Positions 50,616-58,919 of a stretch of DNA of 64,000 bases are shown here, one piece after another. Location of the stretch: assembly GCF_004006235.1 (NCBI RefSeq), contig NZ_CP034753.1:868001-932000 (forward strand), given 5' to 3'. This stretch comes from Agromyces sp. LHK192 (lineage in GTDB: Bacteria; Actinomycetota; Actinomycetes; Actinomycetales; Microbacteriaceae). The translations under genes and the position numbers were made by a program. Position 1 is the first letter of the stretch; the number at the start of each line of letters is the position of its first letter. The notes beneath the pieces are model-generated. The model saw only the letters and a list, made by a program, of their open reading frames with translations, did no database searches and had not been told where the DNA came from.

Positions 50616-51380
50616 TCAGTTGAACTTGCTGCGGTACTTCGCGATCGCGAATCCGTACGCGACGATCAGGATGCCGACGAGCCAGGCGAGGGCGATCCAG
50701 ATGTCGCTGCCGACCGGCTCCTGCGCGAACAGGGCGCGGATCGTGTCGACGATCGAGGTGACGGGCTGGTTCTCGGCGAACCAGGCGACCGGGCCGGGCA
50801 TCGTGTCGGTGGGCACGAACGCCGAGCTGATGAACGGGAGGAAGATCAGCGGGTAGCTGAACGCGCTCGCCCCGTCGACGGTCTTGGCCGACAGGCCCGC
50901 GATCACGGCCAGCCACGTGAGGGCCAGCGTGAACAGGACCAGGATGCCGGCGACCGCCAGCCAGGCGCCGACGGATGCCCCGGTGCGGAAGCCCATGATG
51001 AGCGCCACGCCGATGACGATCGCGACCGAGATCAGGTTCGCCACCAGCGAGGTGAGCACGTGCGCCCAGAGCACGCTCGACCTGGCGATCGGCATGGACT
51101 GGAACCGCTCGAAGATGCCGCCCTGCAGGTCGAGGAACAGCCGGTACGCCGTGTAGGCGATGCCCGACGCGATCGTGATCAACAGGATGCCCGGGAGCAT
51201 GTAGTTGATGTACGACTCGTCGGACCCGGTGTTGATCGCCCCGCCGAGCACGTACACGAACAGCAGCATCAGTGCGATCGGGGTGACCGCGGTCGTGATG
51301 ATGGTGTCGGGGCTGCGGAGGATGTGGGTCAGCGAGCGGCCCGTGAGGACCCGGGTGTCGCTGAGGACGTGGGTGGTCAT
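50616..51380 (-). CDS. ABC-2 type permease, DrrB-like
   Basis: 254 residues, six helices. SDTRVLTGRSLTHILRSPDTIITTAVTPIALMLLFVYVLGGAI, the signature FERFQSMPIARSSVLWAHVLTSLVANL and SYPLIFLPFISSAFVPTDTMPGPVAWFAENQPVTSI match the daunorubicin-resistance permease DrrB. With the ATPase one base upstream (gap of 1), it forms a drug exporter. Last gene of the PadR-DUF1048-DUF1048-ATPase-permease operon. Confidence 0.92.
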   Translation of the reverse strand: MTTHVLSDTRVLTGRSLTHILRSPDTIITTAVTPIALMLLFVYVLGGAINTGSDESYINYMLPGILLITIASGIAYTAYRLFLDLQGGIFERFQSMPIARSSVLWAHVLTSLVANLISVAIVIGVALIMGFRTGASVGAWLAVAGILVLFTLALTWLAVIAGLSAKTVDGASAFSYPLIFLPFISSAFVPTDTMPGPVAWFAENQPVTSIVDTIRALFAQEPVGSDIWIALAWLVGILIVAYGFAIAKYRSKFN

Positions 51381-51381
51381 G

Positions 51382-52203
51382 TCAGGACTCCTTCACTGAT
51401 TCGATGGATCCCTCGCCCGAGGCATCCGCTGCCTCGCCGGCGTCTCCGACGAGGGCGAGGAAGACCTCCTCGAGGGTCGGCTGCTTCTCGACGTACTCGA
51501 CGGTCGCCGCGGGAAGCAGCTGCTTGAGTTCGGCGAGGGTGCCGTTCTGGATGATGCGGCCCTGGTGCAGGATCGCGATGCGGTCGGCGAGCTGCTCGGC
51601 CTCGTCGAGGTACTGCGTGGTGAGCAGCACGGTGGTGCCCGAGTCGGCCAGGGCCTTCACGGTCTTCCACACGTCGATGCGCGCCTGCGGGTCGAGGCCC
51701 GTGGTCGGCTCGTCGAGGAAGATGATCGGCGGGTCGCCGATCAGGCTCATCGCGATGTCGAGCCGGCGGCGCATGCCGCCCGAGTACGTCGCCGCCTTGC
51801 GGGCGCCGGCGTCGGTGAGCGAGAAGCGTGCGAGCAGGTCGTCGGCGATCGCACCCGGGTGCTTCAGGTGGCGCAGCTTCGCGACCAGCACGAGGTTCTC
51901 GCGGCCCGAGAGCACCTCGTCGACCGCGGCGAACTGCCCGGTCAGGCTGATCGACTGACGGACGTCGCCGGGCTGCTTCGCGGCGTCGAAGCCGTGCACC
52001 GTGGCGGTGCCGGCGTCGGCCTTCAGCAGGGTCGACAGGATCCGGACCAGCGTCGTCTTGCCCGCGCCGTTCGATCCGAGCAGGGCGAAGATGGTGCCGG
52101 GTGCGACGTCGAAGTCGACGCCGCGGAGGACCTGGTTGTCCTTGAAGGACTTCTCGATGCCCTGCACCCGGATCGCGGGCGCGGGCGATGTTGCGGTGTT
52201 CAT
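51382..52203 (-). CDS. ABC transporter ATPase, DrrA-like
   Basis: 273 residues. Walker A GSNGAGKTTLVR, signature YSGGMRRRLD, Walker B IIFLDEPTTGLDPQ and the daunorubicin-type C-terminal part (TVEYVEKQPTLEEVFLALVG). Together with the DrrB-like permease it probably pumps out a hydrophobic drug. Its C-terminal 15 residues extend past the usual DrrA end. ATG at 52203. Confidence 0.93.
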   Translation of the reverse strand: MNTATSPAPAIRVQGIEKSFKDNQVLRGVDFDVAPGTIFALLGSNGAGKTTLVRILSTLLKADAGTATVHGFDAAKQPGDVRQSISLTGQFAAVDEVLSGRENLVLVAKLRHLKHPGAIADDLLARFSLTDAGARKAATYSGGMRRRLDIAMSLIGDPPIIFLDEPTTGLDPQARIDVWKTVKALADSGTTVLLTTQYLDEAEQLADRIAILHQGRIIQNGTLAELKQLLPAATVEYVEKQPTLEEVFLALVGDAGEAADASGEGSIESVKES

Positions 52204-52247
52204 GGTGGTTCCCTTTCCTGCCGAGGCCTCGCGGGCGCCGGCGTCGG

Positions 52248-52613
52248 TCAGTGCTCGTCTGCGGTCGCTTCGCCGATCGCGTCGGCGAGCCGCTGCTTCT
52301 CCTTGTTCTGCCACTGCCCGTCGGTGTAGTTCGCGAGGAAGGTCTCGGCGAACTCGACGGGGTCGTCACCGACGATCGCGCTGACGGGGGTGCCGTCGGC
52401 GGCGGCCTGCTCGAAGAGCGTGGCCAGGTCGTCGAGCATCTTGAGCATCACGTCGGGCTGCGAGACGCCGCCTGCGTAGATGACGTAGCGGTCGAGGCCC
52501 TTGGCTGCGGTGCGGTACTTGCCGGGCAGCGCCTCGAGGCGGGCCTTGTACTGGCGGTACGCCTTCTTGTCGTCGAGCGATCCGGTGATCGTCTCGATCC
52601 ACTTCGCGGCCAT
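52248..52613 (-). CDS. DUF1048 protein (copy 2)
   Basis: 121 residues. KWIETITGSLDDKKAYRQYKARLEALPGKYRTAAKGLDRYVIYAG and DPVEFAETFLANYTDGQW are DUF1048 signatures. All alpha-helical. Function unknown; genes of this family follow PadR regulators and precede drug ABC transporters, as here. It is a paralogue of the next upstream gene, sharing GTxxxxIVGxDPVxFAETF in shifted form. Confidence 0.88.
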   Translation of the reverse strand: MAAKWIETITGSLDDKKAYRQYKARLEALPGKYRTAAKGLDRYVIYAGGVSQPDVMLKMLDDLATLFEQAAADGTPVSAIVGDDPVEFAETFLANYTDGQWQNKEKQRLADAIGEATADEH

Positions 52614-52615
52614 GG

Positions 52616-52990
52616 TCAGATTCCCTTCTGGTCGAGTCGTTCCGCGGCGTCGATCGCCGTGGTGAGCTTGGACTGCTCCTTGCGGATCCAGCTGCCGCCG
52701 CCGTAGTTCTGCATGAACGTCTCGGCGAAGTCGACGGGGTCCGTGCCGACGACGTCGCGCAGCGGGGTGCCGGCGGCGGCGTGCTGCTCGAGCAGGTCGG
52801 CGAGGTCGGTGAGCATCGCGATCAGGCTGTCGCTGTTGTCGCTCGGCCCGAGGTTGAGGAGGTAGCGCTCGAGCGCGCCGGCCGCCTCGCGGTAGCCCTC
52901 GGGCAGGGCCTTCACGCGGGCCCGGTACTCCTTGTACTGCTTCTTGCCTTCGAGCGATCCGACGATCGCTTCGAGCCACTTGGCGGCCAT
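52616..52990 (-). CDS. DUF1048 protein (copy 1)
   Basis: 124 residues. KWLEAIVGSLEGKKQYKEYRARVKALPEGYREAAGALERYLLNLG and DPVDFAETFMQNYGGGSWIRKEQSKLTTAI define DUF1048. Helical, soluble. It lies two bases past the PadR stop and two bases before copy 2, so it is an operon member. Duplicate of copy 2, with clear divergence in the middle. Confidence 0.88.
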   Translation of the reverse strand: MAAKWLEAIVGSLEGKKQYKEYRARVKALPEGYREAAGALERYLLNLGPSDNSDSLIAMLTDLADLLEQHAAAGTPLRDVVGTDPVDFAETFMQNYGGGSWIRKEQSKLTTAIDAAERLDQKGI

Positions 52991-52991
52991 G

Positions 52992-53321
52992 TCAGTTTCC
53001 CTTCCGGTGGAGCTGTTCGATGCGGTCGGCGAGGAAGGACCAGGTGGTCCAGAACTCCTCGAGGTCCTGGCGGCCCCGCTCGTTGAGCGAGAACACCTTG
53101 CGCGGCGGTCCCTTCTCGGAGGGGACCTTCTCGACGTCGACGAGGCCGCGCTGCTCGATGCGCACGAGCAGGGCGTAGACGGTGCCCTCGGCGATGTCGG
53201 TGAAGCCCTGGTCGCGGAGCCGGGCGGTGATCTCGTAGCCGTAGGCCGGCGCGGTCGACAGGATGGCGAGGACGATGCCCTCGAGGGTGCCCTTGAGCAT
53301 CTCCGTCATCTGCTTTCCCAT
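52992..53321 (-). CDS. PadR-family transcriptional regulator
   Basis: 109 residues. KGTLEGIVLAILSTAPAYGYEITARLRDQGF, EGTVYALLVRIEQRGLVDVE, GPPRKVFSLNERG: a standard PadR. AAAGGAGGC precedes the ATG. It heads a five-gene drug-export operon. Three GGTATTCAGT-like sites lie in the 120 bases upstream, so it is likely to repress its own operon and be released by the exported drug. Confidence 0.93.
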   Translation of the reverse strand: MGKQMTEMLKGTLEGIVLAILSTAPAYGYEITARLRDQGFTDIAEGTVYALLVRIEQRGLVDVEKVPSEKGPPRKVFSLNERGRQDLEEFWTTWSFLADRIEQLHRKGN

Positions 53322-53361
53322 GGCGTGCCTCCTTTCGCTGTTCGGGACTACTCGGTGTCGC

Positions 53362-53448
53362 TGGTATTCAGTGACGCTGGTAATCGGTGTTGCTGAGTAC
53401 CACTACATAGTGACACAGAGAACCGGTACTTGGCAACACTGAATACCA
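53362..53448. promoter_or_regulatory. PadR operator sites upstream of the export operon
   Basis: TGGTATTCAGT (53362-53372) and its exact complement ACTGAATACCA (53438-53448) are 76 bases apart; GCTGAGTACCA (53392-53402) is a related site in the second orientation. Two perfect copies and one with three changes suggest several PadR dimers around the promoter. Confidence 0.65.
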
Positions 53449-53597
53449 ACTTCTTCCGACGCCCCGTTTCCAGCGCATGAGGATCCGGCCCAGAGGTCCC
53501 CTGACGGACCTTGTTCGCCGGAATCTCATGCACGAGGGAACTGAGACGGGATGCGCAAGCCCGTGACATCCGCTCGGATCAGGCGCAGTCTGGGGGC

Positions 53598-54170
53598 ATG
53601 GGAACCGTGACGATCTCCTTCGAAATGACGCTCGACGGCGTGTTCGACCAGATGGAGCAGTGGTTCGACGTCGACGACCCGGGCGTGCAGCGCGCATCCG
53701 ACGAACTCGTGTTCGGCGCCGACGCCGTGCTCATGGGGCGCGCGAGCTACGAGTTCTTCCGCGAGTACTGGCCCGAGCAGGACGACGACCGCGGCTTCGC
53801 CGCCTACTACAACGCACTGCCGAAGTTCGTGGCGTCGACCACGCTCGAGGGACCGCTCGACTGGAACGCGACGCTCATCGAGGGCGACGTGGTCGACTAC
53901 GTGCGCGGCCTCCGCGATCGCTACGACTCGATCGTGTCGCACGGGTACGGCGACCTCGCGGCGGAGCTGGTGGATGCCGGGCTCGTCGACGAGATCCACG
54001 CGGGGATCCACCCGTTCCTCGTCGGGAACGCGGGCGACCGACTGCGCACGCCGCACCTCGTCGGGATGCGACTGCTCGGCGTCGAGGCCTACGACTCGGG
54101 CATCATCGCCGCGAGGTACGCGCCGTCGACGGCGCCGGAGGTCGTCGATGCCGCGGACGAGACGGGCTGA
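53598..54170 (+). CDS. RibD-like dihydrofolate-reductase-family protein
   Basis: 190 residues. VTISFEMTLDGVFDQMEQWF, LVFGADAVLMGRASYEFF, KFVASTTLEGPLDWN and SHGYGDLAAELVDAGLVDEIHAGIHPFLVG fit the RibD_C (DHFR-like) fold, whose close relatives act as small reductases of unknown substrate. ATG 53598 is preceded by CAGTCT and GGGGGC, a weak leaderless pattern. The last two codons and the stop lie inside a 15-bp tandem repeat. Confidence 0.87.
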   Translation: MGTVTISFEMTLDGVFDQMEQWFDVDDPGVQRASDELVFGADAVLMGRASYEFFREYWPEQDDDRGFAAYYNALPKFVASTTLEGPLDWNATLIEGDVVDYVRGLRDRYDSIVSHGYGDLAAELVDAGLVDEIHAGIHPFLVGNAGDRLRTPHLVGMRLLGVEAYDSGIIAARYAPSTAPEVVDAADETG

Positions 54171-54200
54171 CGGGTGACGGGCTGACGGGTGACGGGCTGG
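54161..54200. repeat. 15-bp tandem repeat over a stop codon
   Basis: GACGGGCTGACGGGT occurs at 54161-54175 and 54176-54190, followed by a partial copy to 54200. The stop of the RibD-like gene (54168-54170) is inside the first copy. Confidence 0.85.
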
Positions 54201-54204
54201 CGGC

Positions 54205-54690
54205 TCAGGCCGTCCAGGCCACGTCGAACCGCTCGAACACGATCTCGTGCTGCTCGGTCCACTCGAATCCGAGCGAGGATGCCACCCGCCGCCAGTAGCG
54301 GCTGTGGTTGTCGCGCCACGATTCGATGGAGCGGTCGTCCTCGCCCTCGTCGTACGCGAACGCGGCGTCGACGCTCGCGAACGGGCCGACCCGGAGTTCG
54401 GTACTGCGCAGGATCACCCGTGGTGCGCCGGTCGAGTCGCACGCGATCCAGTGGCTGCCGACGCGGGGGAGCGGCTGCCCCTCGGCCGCGAACTCGGCGA
54501 CGAGCCCGGCGGTGGCGCGCTTCGTGCCGTCGAGCACGAGCGCGAGCAACGCGTCGGTCAGTTCGGGGTGGTCGCCGAACCGCTCCACCGACGGCGGCTC
54601 AGGGTCGGTCGCGACGTCGGGACGGGCGGCGCGGTAGCGCTCCCACAGGCGCATGGCTGCGGCATGGTCGATCGGTGCGTTGTCGGGCAT
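54205..54690 (-). CDS. ASCH-domain protein
   Basis: 161 residues. KRATAGLVAEFAAEGQPLPRVGSHWIACDSTGAPRVILRSTELRVGPF and DAAFAYDEGEDDRSIESWRDNHSRYWRRV match ASCH domains, which are thought to bind RNA or act as nucleases, as in EVE/ASCH proteins. CAGACT six bases before the ATG (54702-54697, reverse) resembles a leaderless promoter. It converges on the RibD-like gene. Confidence 0.87.
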   Translation of the reverse strand: MPDNAPIDHAAAMRLWERYRAARPDVATDPEPPSVERFGDHPELTDALLALVLDGTKRATAGLVAEFAAEGQPLPRVGSHWIACDSTGAPRVILRSTELRVGPFASVDAAFAYDEGEDDRSIESWRDNHSRYWRRVASSLGFEWTEQHEIVFERFDVAWTA

Positions 54691-54749
54691 CCGATCAGTC
54701 TGGCAGTCGGCGCGATGGGCGGCGGTGCAGTCCGCGACCCGACCGGCGA

Positions 54750-55103
54750 CTACCGCCAGAGCACCGCGATCGCCGCGTTCGCGAGCGTGAGCACGCCGAT
54801 CAGCCAGAAGATCGCCGGCGGCACCGAGCCGTTGCGGCGCTGACGGCCGGCACCGATGCCGAGCAGCGCGCCGATGGCGAGCAGGATGACCAGCTTCGTG
54901 CCGATCTTGACGTAGTTCAGGTCGTACTCGATGCCCCACGGGGCGGCGAGCACGAGGCCGGCGACACCCGCGATCGCGAGGCCCCAGTGCATGACGCGCG
55001 TGATGCCGCGCTTGCCGTTGAACAGTTCCACGACCCAGGCTCCGAACAGCACGGCGAAGCCGATCAGGTGGATGAGCAGCACGAGGTGGCGGAGGAATTC
55101 CAT
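54750..55103 (-). CDS. small four-helix membrane protein
   Basis: 117 residues, four hydrophobic helices (about 7-25, 38-55, 63-82, 95-113). The first reads LRHLVLLIHLIGFAVLFGAWVVELF, with two His that could bind haem as in cytochrome-like or CopD-like proteins. No firm family. TAGATT (55115-55110, reverse) is six bases before the ATG, so a leaderless mRNA is likely. Monocistronic between ASCH and Lrp genes. Confidence 0.75.
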   Translation of the reverse strand: MEFLRHLVLLIHLIGFAVLFGAWVVELFNGKRGITRVMHWGLAIAGVAGLVLAAPWGIEYDLNYVKIGTKLVILLAIGALLGIGAGRQRRNGSVPPAIFWLIGVLTLANAAIAVLWR

Positions 55104-55131
55104 GGCTCAAATCTACCGCTCGGCGCGGTGT

Positions 55132-55187
55132 GGTCAGTGCGGTCCGGTCAGCGCGGTCCGGTCAGCGCGGTGCCGTCAGAGCGGCAG
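55132..55187. repeat. 14-bp imperfect tandem repeat over a stop codon
   Basis: GGTCAG(T/C)GCGGTCC at 55132-55145, 55146-55159, then GGTCAGCGCGGTGC at 55160-55173 and a weaker copy to 55187. The Lrp gene stop (55178-55176, reverse) lies in the fourth copy. Confidence 0.8.
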
Positions 55188-55628
55188 CGGCCGGTCGTCG
55201 ACGATCGTCTTCATCACCAGCGTCGACTCGACGCGACGGGCGCCCGGCAGTGCCGAGAGCTGCTCGTCCCAGAGGCGCTGGTAGGCGGCGAGGTCGCGGA
55301 CCGCGACGCGCAGCAGGTAGTCGGGGTCGCCGAACAGGCGGAGGGCCTGGATCACCTCGGGGATCTCGGCGACCGCCGCATCGAACGCGGGCACGGTGGC
55401 TCGGTTCGCCTGGTCCATGGTGACGAAGACGAGGGCGGTGAAGCCGAGGCCGACGACCTCGGGATCGATGACGGCCCGGTAGCCGCTGATCGCACCGGAT
55501 TCCTCGAGCGCGCGCAGTCGGCGATGCGTGGGCGACATGCTCAGTTGCACGCGGTCGGCGAGCTCGGTGAGGGTGAGCCGGCCGTCCTGCTGCAGCTCGG
55601 CAAGGATTCTCCGATCGATCGCGTCCAT
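55176..55628 (-). CDS. Lrp/AsnC family transcriptional regulator
   Basis: 150 residues. HTH: DAIDRRILAELQQDGRLTLTELADRVQLSMSPTHRRLRALEESGAISGY, and RAM ligand domain with RLFGDPDYLLRVAVRDLAAYQRLWDEQLSALPG. The divergent LysE-type exporter is probably its target, as in many LysE/Lrp pairs, controlled by an amino acid. A GTGGA...TCCAC dyad lies just before its ATG. ATG at 55628. Confidence 0.92.
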   Translation of the reverse strand: MDAIDRRILAELQQDGRLTLTELADRVQLSMSPTHRRLRALEESGAISGYRAVIDPEVVGLGFTALVFVTMDQANRATVPAFDAAVAEIPEVIQALRLFGDPDYLLRVAVRDLAAYQRLWDEQLSALPGARRVESTLVMKTIVDDRPLPL

Positions 55629-55631
55629 AAG

Positions 55632-55645
55632 GTGGATTCTTCCAC
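55632..55645. promoter_or_regulatory. Lrp-type operator dyad
   Basis: GTGGA (55632-55636) and TCCAC (55641-55645) are exact complements with a 4-base centre. The word GGTGGATT recurs at 55631 and 55662, 31 bases apart (three turns), as expected for an Lrp octamer. Confidence 0.55.
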
Positions 55646-55709
55646 TGCCGGGGCGCTGCCGGGTGGATTTCGGCAGCGGCTTCCCCGTCGATCGATCTAG
55701 GTTCGTCGC

Positions 55710-56378
55710 GTGGACCCGCAACTGCTGATCGCCTGCTCGGTGATGATGACGCTCATGGTCGTGCTGCCCGGCCCCGACTGGGCGTTCGTCATCGCCACGG
55801 GCACCAGCGAGCGGAGCATCCTCCCTTCGCTCTCGGGAATCCTGCTCGGCTATCTCGCGACGGTCGCTGCCGTCGCGCTCGGCGTCGGCGCGGTCGTGGC
55901 GACCCTGCCGTGGTTCATCGTCGTGCTCACGTTCGCCGCAGCCGCGTACCTGGTCTACCTCGGGGTTCGCGTGCTCCGTGCACCGCCGGTGGTCGTGGTG
56001 GCCGGGGCCTCGCGCGGAGCGACGGCCGATGTCGAGAGCGGCGGGGCGCAGCCCGAGGCATCCGATCGCCCGTGGCTGCGCGTGCTGCAGGGGGCCGGCG
56101 TCTCGGGGCTGAACCCGAAGGGCCTGCTGGTGCTCGTGGTGCTGCTGCCGCAGTTCACGGATGCCTCGGGCGCGTGGCCGATCCCGCTGCAGCTCGCCGT
56201 GCTCGGCCTCATTTTCGTCGGCGCCTGTGCGCTCGTGTACTCGATCGTCGGCTACGGCGCACGCACCGTGCTGCGGCTTCGTCCGTCGGCGATGCGCATC
56301 GTGTCGCGCGTCTCGGGCGCCGCGATGATCGTGCTCGCGGTCTGGCTCGTCGTCGAGCAGGTCGCGCACCTGACGTGA
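55710..56378 (+). CDS. LysE-family amino acid exporter
   Basis: 222 residues, six helices. VDPQLLIACSVMMTLMVVLPGPDWAFVIATG is the LysE/RhtB start with the PGP turn; SGLNPKGLLVLVVLLPQF holds the second motif. A low-complexity loop (about 93-115) is unusual. GTG start; TAGGTT six bases before it suggests leaderless transcription. Divergent from the Lrp-type gene, its likely regulator. Confidence 0.92.
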   Translation: MDPQLLIACSVMMTLMVVLPGPDWAFVIATGTSERSILPSLSGILLGYLATVAAVALGVGAVVATLPWFIVVLTFAAAAYLVYLGVRVLRAPPVVVVAGASRGATADVESGGAQPEASDRPWLRVLQGAGVSGLNPKGLLVLVVLLPQFTDASGAWPIPLQLAVLGLIFVGACALVYSIVGYGARTVLRLRPSAMRIVSRVSGAAMIVLAVWLVVEQVAHLT

Positions 56379-56530
56379 TCGTCGTCCGGTCGACTCGGGA
56401 TCTCCGGGCCGGGCCGCTCGTCCCGACGCTCGAGGAGGTCCTCCGCAAGGGGTGGACCTCCGCCGTGCGGTGGGCGATGCTGGCCGGACGCCGCCGCGCG
56501 TCTGGCGCGGCCCGGTCGGAGGGACGACGG

Positions 56531-57025
56531 ATGCGGGTGCTCGGCAGGATCGTGGTCGGACTCGTCGGGGCGGCCGTCGCCGCGGCGATCGCGCTCGGGG
56601 CGACGATCGTCATCGGCATCCGCCGGCGCGATCCACGGGTGCTCCGGCCGATGTTCCGGATGCAGCGCGACGTCCTGAACATGCAGGCACTGTCCACCGC
56701 CGGGCAGCCGGGCGACCCGCACGCGATCATCCGGCACGTCGGCCGGACGACCGGCCGCGAGTACGCGACACCCGTCGGTGCGGTGCCCGAGCCCGGCGGA
56801 TTCGTCATCGCCCTGCCGTACGGCACCGAGCCGCAGTGGGTGCGGAACGTGTTGGCGGCAGGGGAGGCGCGGCTCGAGCACGACGGTCGCGTGCACCAGC
56901 TGCACCTCCCCGAGGTGGTGGCGATCGAGACCACCTCGATGGCCCGCGACGACGCGTGGACCGTACGGCTCTTCGGCATCCGCGAGGCGCTGCGACTCAC
57001 CGTTCGCGAAGGAGCGCCGGGGTGA
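56531..57025 (+). CDS. deazaflavin-dependent nitroreductase-family protein with N-terminal helix
   Basis: 164 residues from ATG 56531 behind GGAGGG. A membrane helix (about 5-28) is followed by the DDN split barrel: HVGRTTGREYATPVGAVPEPGGFVIALPYGTEPQWVRNVLAAGEARLEHDGRV in pieces, close to TGR...TPV and WVRNVLAxG. The second member in this window after 34006. An in-frame ATG at 56476 would give a longer product. Its stop overlaps the SGNH gene (GTGA). Confidence 0.85.
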   Translation: MRVLGRIVVGLVGAAVAAAIALGATIVIGIRRRDPRVLRPMFRMQRDVLNMQALSTAGQPGDPHAIIRHVGRTTGREYATPVGAVPEPGGFVIALPYGTEPQWVRNVLAAGEARLEHDGRVHQLHLPEVVAIETTSMARDDAWTVRLFGIREALRLTVREGAPG

Positions 57026-57786
57026 GCGGACCGGCGGCGCGGAGCGGCGCGCTGCTGCGGCGACTCCACGTCGCCTGCACGGCGGCCGCGATACTCGCGC
57101 TGCTCGCCGCGTGCACCGCGACGGATGCCCCGGCTTCGCCCTCGGCCGATCCCGCGACGTCGTCGGCGCGCGACGGGGCATCCAGTGCACCCGGGGCATC
57201 CGGCGCACCCGGCGCACCCGACGCATCCGACCCTGCCGCGACCGGCGGGATGCCCGCGGCGTTCGCCGCCGTCGGCGACTCGATCACCGACGCGAACAGC
57301 CCCGACCTCGCGGCGGGCGACCTCGGCTCGGAGTCGTGGGCCACGTACGTCGTCGAGGCGGGCTCCGAATTCGCGGGCGGCTGGGCCGAATGGGGTGCGC
57401 CGACCTCGCTCATGGCCGAGTCGGTGACCGAGGTCGACGCCGAGGTGCTCGTCATGATCGCGGGTACGAACGACGTCGCGTTCGGGATCCCGTTCGCCGA
57501 GACCGCCGAGCACCTCGATCGCATCGTCGACACCGTCGGCATCGACGAGGTCGTGATCTCGTCGATCCCGCCGATCGACCTGAACCCCGGCGGCGCCGCG
57601 GAGTTCAACGACGAGCTCGAGGCGTTCGCCGATGATCGGGGGTGGCGGTTCGTCGACGCCTCGGCCGGGCTCCGCGGCGGTGACGGCCGGTTCGCCGACG
57701 GCATGTCGTACGACGGGTTGCACCCGACGGAGCGCGGCGCCCGGGTGCTCGCCGACGCGATCATCGACGAGCTGCGCGCGGGGTGA
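57022..57786 (+). CDS. SGNH-hydrolase lipoprotein
   Basis: 254 residues, GTG start. Lipobox LLAAC (cysteine near residue 30), a Ser/Ala/Pro-rich linker (about 35-78), then the SGNH core: AVGDSITDANS (Ser), GWAEWGAP (Gly position), IAGTNDVAF (Asn) and SYDGLHPTERGARVLAD (Asp-His). A lipid-anchored esterase on the cell surface. GTGA overlaps link it to the DDN gene before and the cytochrome gene after, so the three are probably one operon. Confidence 0.9.
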   Translation: MSGPAARSGALLRRLHVACTAAAILALLAACTATDAPASPSADPATSSARDGASSAPGASGAPGAPDASDPAATGGMPAAFAAVGDSITDANSPDLAAGDLGSESWATYVVEAGSEFAGGWAEWGAPTSLMAESVTEVDAEVLVMIAGTNDVAFGIPFAETAEHLDRIVDTVGIDEVVISSIPPIDLNPGGAAEFNDELEAFADDRGWRFVDASAGLRGGDGRFADGMSYDGLHPTERGARVLADAIIDELRAG

Positions 57787-58406
57787 TCGCCGAGGCTCTG
57801 CGCCGGATCGGGCCGGGCATGGTTCGATGGGGCATGGCCACGGACGGCACGGAACGCGCACGGCTCGCGCGGCACGGCGTCGTCGCGCGCGTGCTGCACT
57901 GGCTCACCGTGCTCGCGCTGCTCGCGCAGTACGTCGTCGGCTTCGCGATGGCGGGCGCCGAGGGAGTGCTCGAGCCGTGGGTCGAGGCGGCGTACGACGG
58001 TGACGAGGATCTGCTCCTGCCCGTGCACGTCGCGATCGGGTGCGGCATCCTCGTGCTCACGACCGTGCGGTTCGCGTGGCGGCGCATCGTCACGCTGCCG
58101 CCCTGGCCCGACACGCTCTCGAGCGCCGGTCGTCGGTTCGCGAGCGGCACCGAGCGTGCGCTCTACCTGCTGCTGTTCGTGACCCCGGCGAGCGGGCTCG
58201 CGCTCGTGTTCCTCACCGGCGAGGACTGGGAGACGGGCGACCGGACCGAATGGACGTCGCCGATCGAACTGTTCGACGACGACCTCCTCGTCGCGGTGCA
58301 CGTGACCGCGCAGGTGCTGCTGCTGGTCGCGATCGTGCTGCACGTCGGGTTCGTGCTGAAGCGGCAGATCGTCGACCGCGACCGCTTCCTGCGGCGGATG
58401 CTCTAA
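57783..58406 (+). CDS. cytochrome b561-type membrane protein
   Basis: 207 residues from GTG 57783 (overlapping the SGNH stop as GTGA); ATG 57834 is an alternative start. Four helices with the haem-binding His: RVLHWLTVLALLAQYVVGF, LPVHVAIGCGILVLTTVRFAWRR, LFVTPASGLALVF and AVHVTAQVLLLVAIVLHVGFVLK. This is the prokaryotic b561 (CybB) layout, a quinol-linked electron carrier. The role in this operon is unknown. Confidence 0.88.
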   Translation: MIAEALRRIGPGMVRWGMATDGTERARLARHGVVARVLHWLTVLALLAQYVVGFAMAGAEGVLEPWVEAAYDGDEDLLLPVHVAIGCGILVLTTVRFAWRRIVTLPPWPDTLSSAGRRFASGTERALYLLLFVTPASGLALVFLTGEDWETGDRTEWTSPIELFDDDLLVAVHVTAQVLLLVAIVLHVGFVLKRQIVDRDRFLRRML

Positions 58407-58425
58407 GCGTCTGCCCGGCTGCGCG

Positions 58426-58839
58426 TCAGTCGGACGTGCGCGCACTCACGACGCGCAGACCGTCGCCCTCCCCGCGGACGACGCAGCGCAGTTCGGCCGT
58501 GTCGACGCGGCCGTCGTCGTCCACCGATCGCACCGAACCCGACACGCGCTGAGCGCCGTCGGCCTCGGTGACGCGCATCGATCGCGCCACCACGACGTCG
58601 GCATGGCCGCGCGACACGAGCCGCTCCTCGATGGCCGAGCGACACAGGCCCTCGGCGGTGACGGCCGAGCCCGACGAGCCCGACCCGCCCGGCGACCCCG
58701 ACCCGCCCGGCGAAGCGCCGGCCTCGGCGGTGACGGAGACCGCCGCGGCGATCGTGGCGGCGACGACCAGCGCCCCGGCCGCGGCGGTGAGCGCTGCGAC
58801 CCGTGCACGCGGCGTGGTGGTGGGGATCCGAGTGTTCAT
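58426..58839 (-). CDS. small exported or anchored protein of unknown function
   Basis: 137 residues. One membrane helix or signal (about 13-36, VAALTAAAGALVVAATIAAAVSV), a Gly/Ser/Pro linker (GGSGSPGGSGSSGS) and a soluble domain with two Cys (LCRSAIEERL and AELRCVVRGEGDGL) that may pair. TACGGT (58851-58846, reverse) six bases before the ATG suggests leaderless transcription. No family seen. It converges on the cytochrome gene. Confidence 0.75.
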   Translation of the reverse strand: MNTRIPTTTPRARVAALTAAAGALVVAATIAAAVSVTAEAGASPGGSGSPGGSGSSGSAVTAEGLCRSAIEERLVSRGHADVVVARSMRVTEADGAQRVSGSVRSVDDDGRVDTAELRCVVRGEGDGLRVVSARTSD

Positions 58840-58919
58840 GCGGGCACCGTAGGTCGCGCGTCGCGCGGCGGCATCCGTGCCCTCCACGGAGATCGGTGCT
58901 CCGGATGGAGGGCTTGCGT

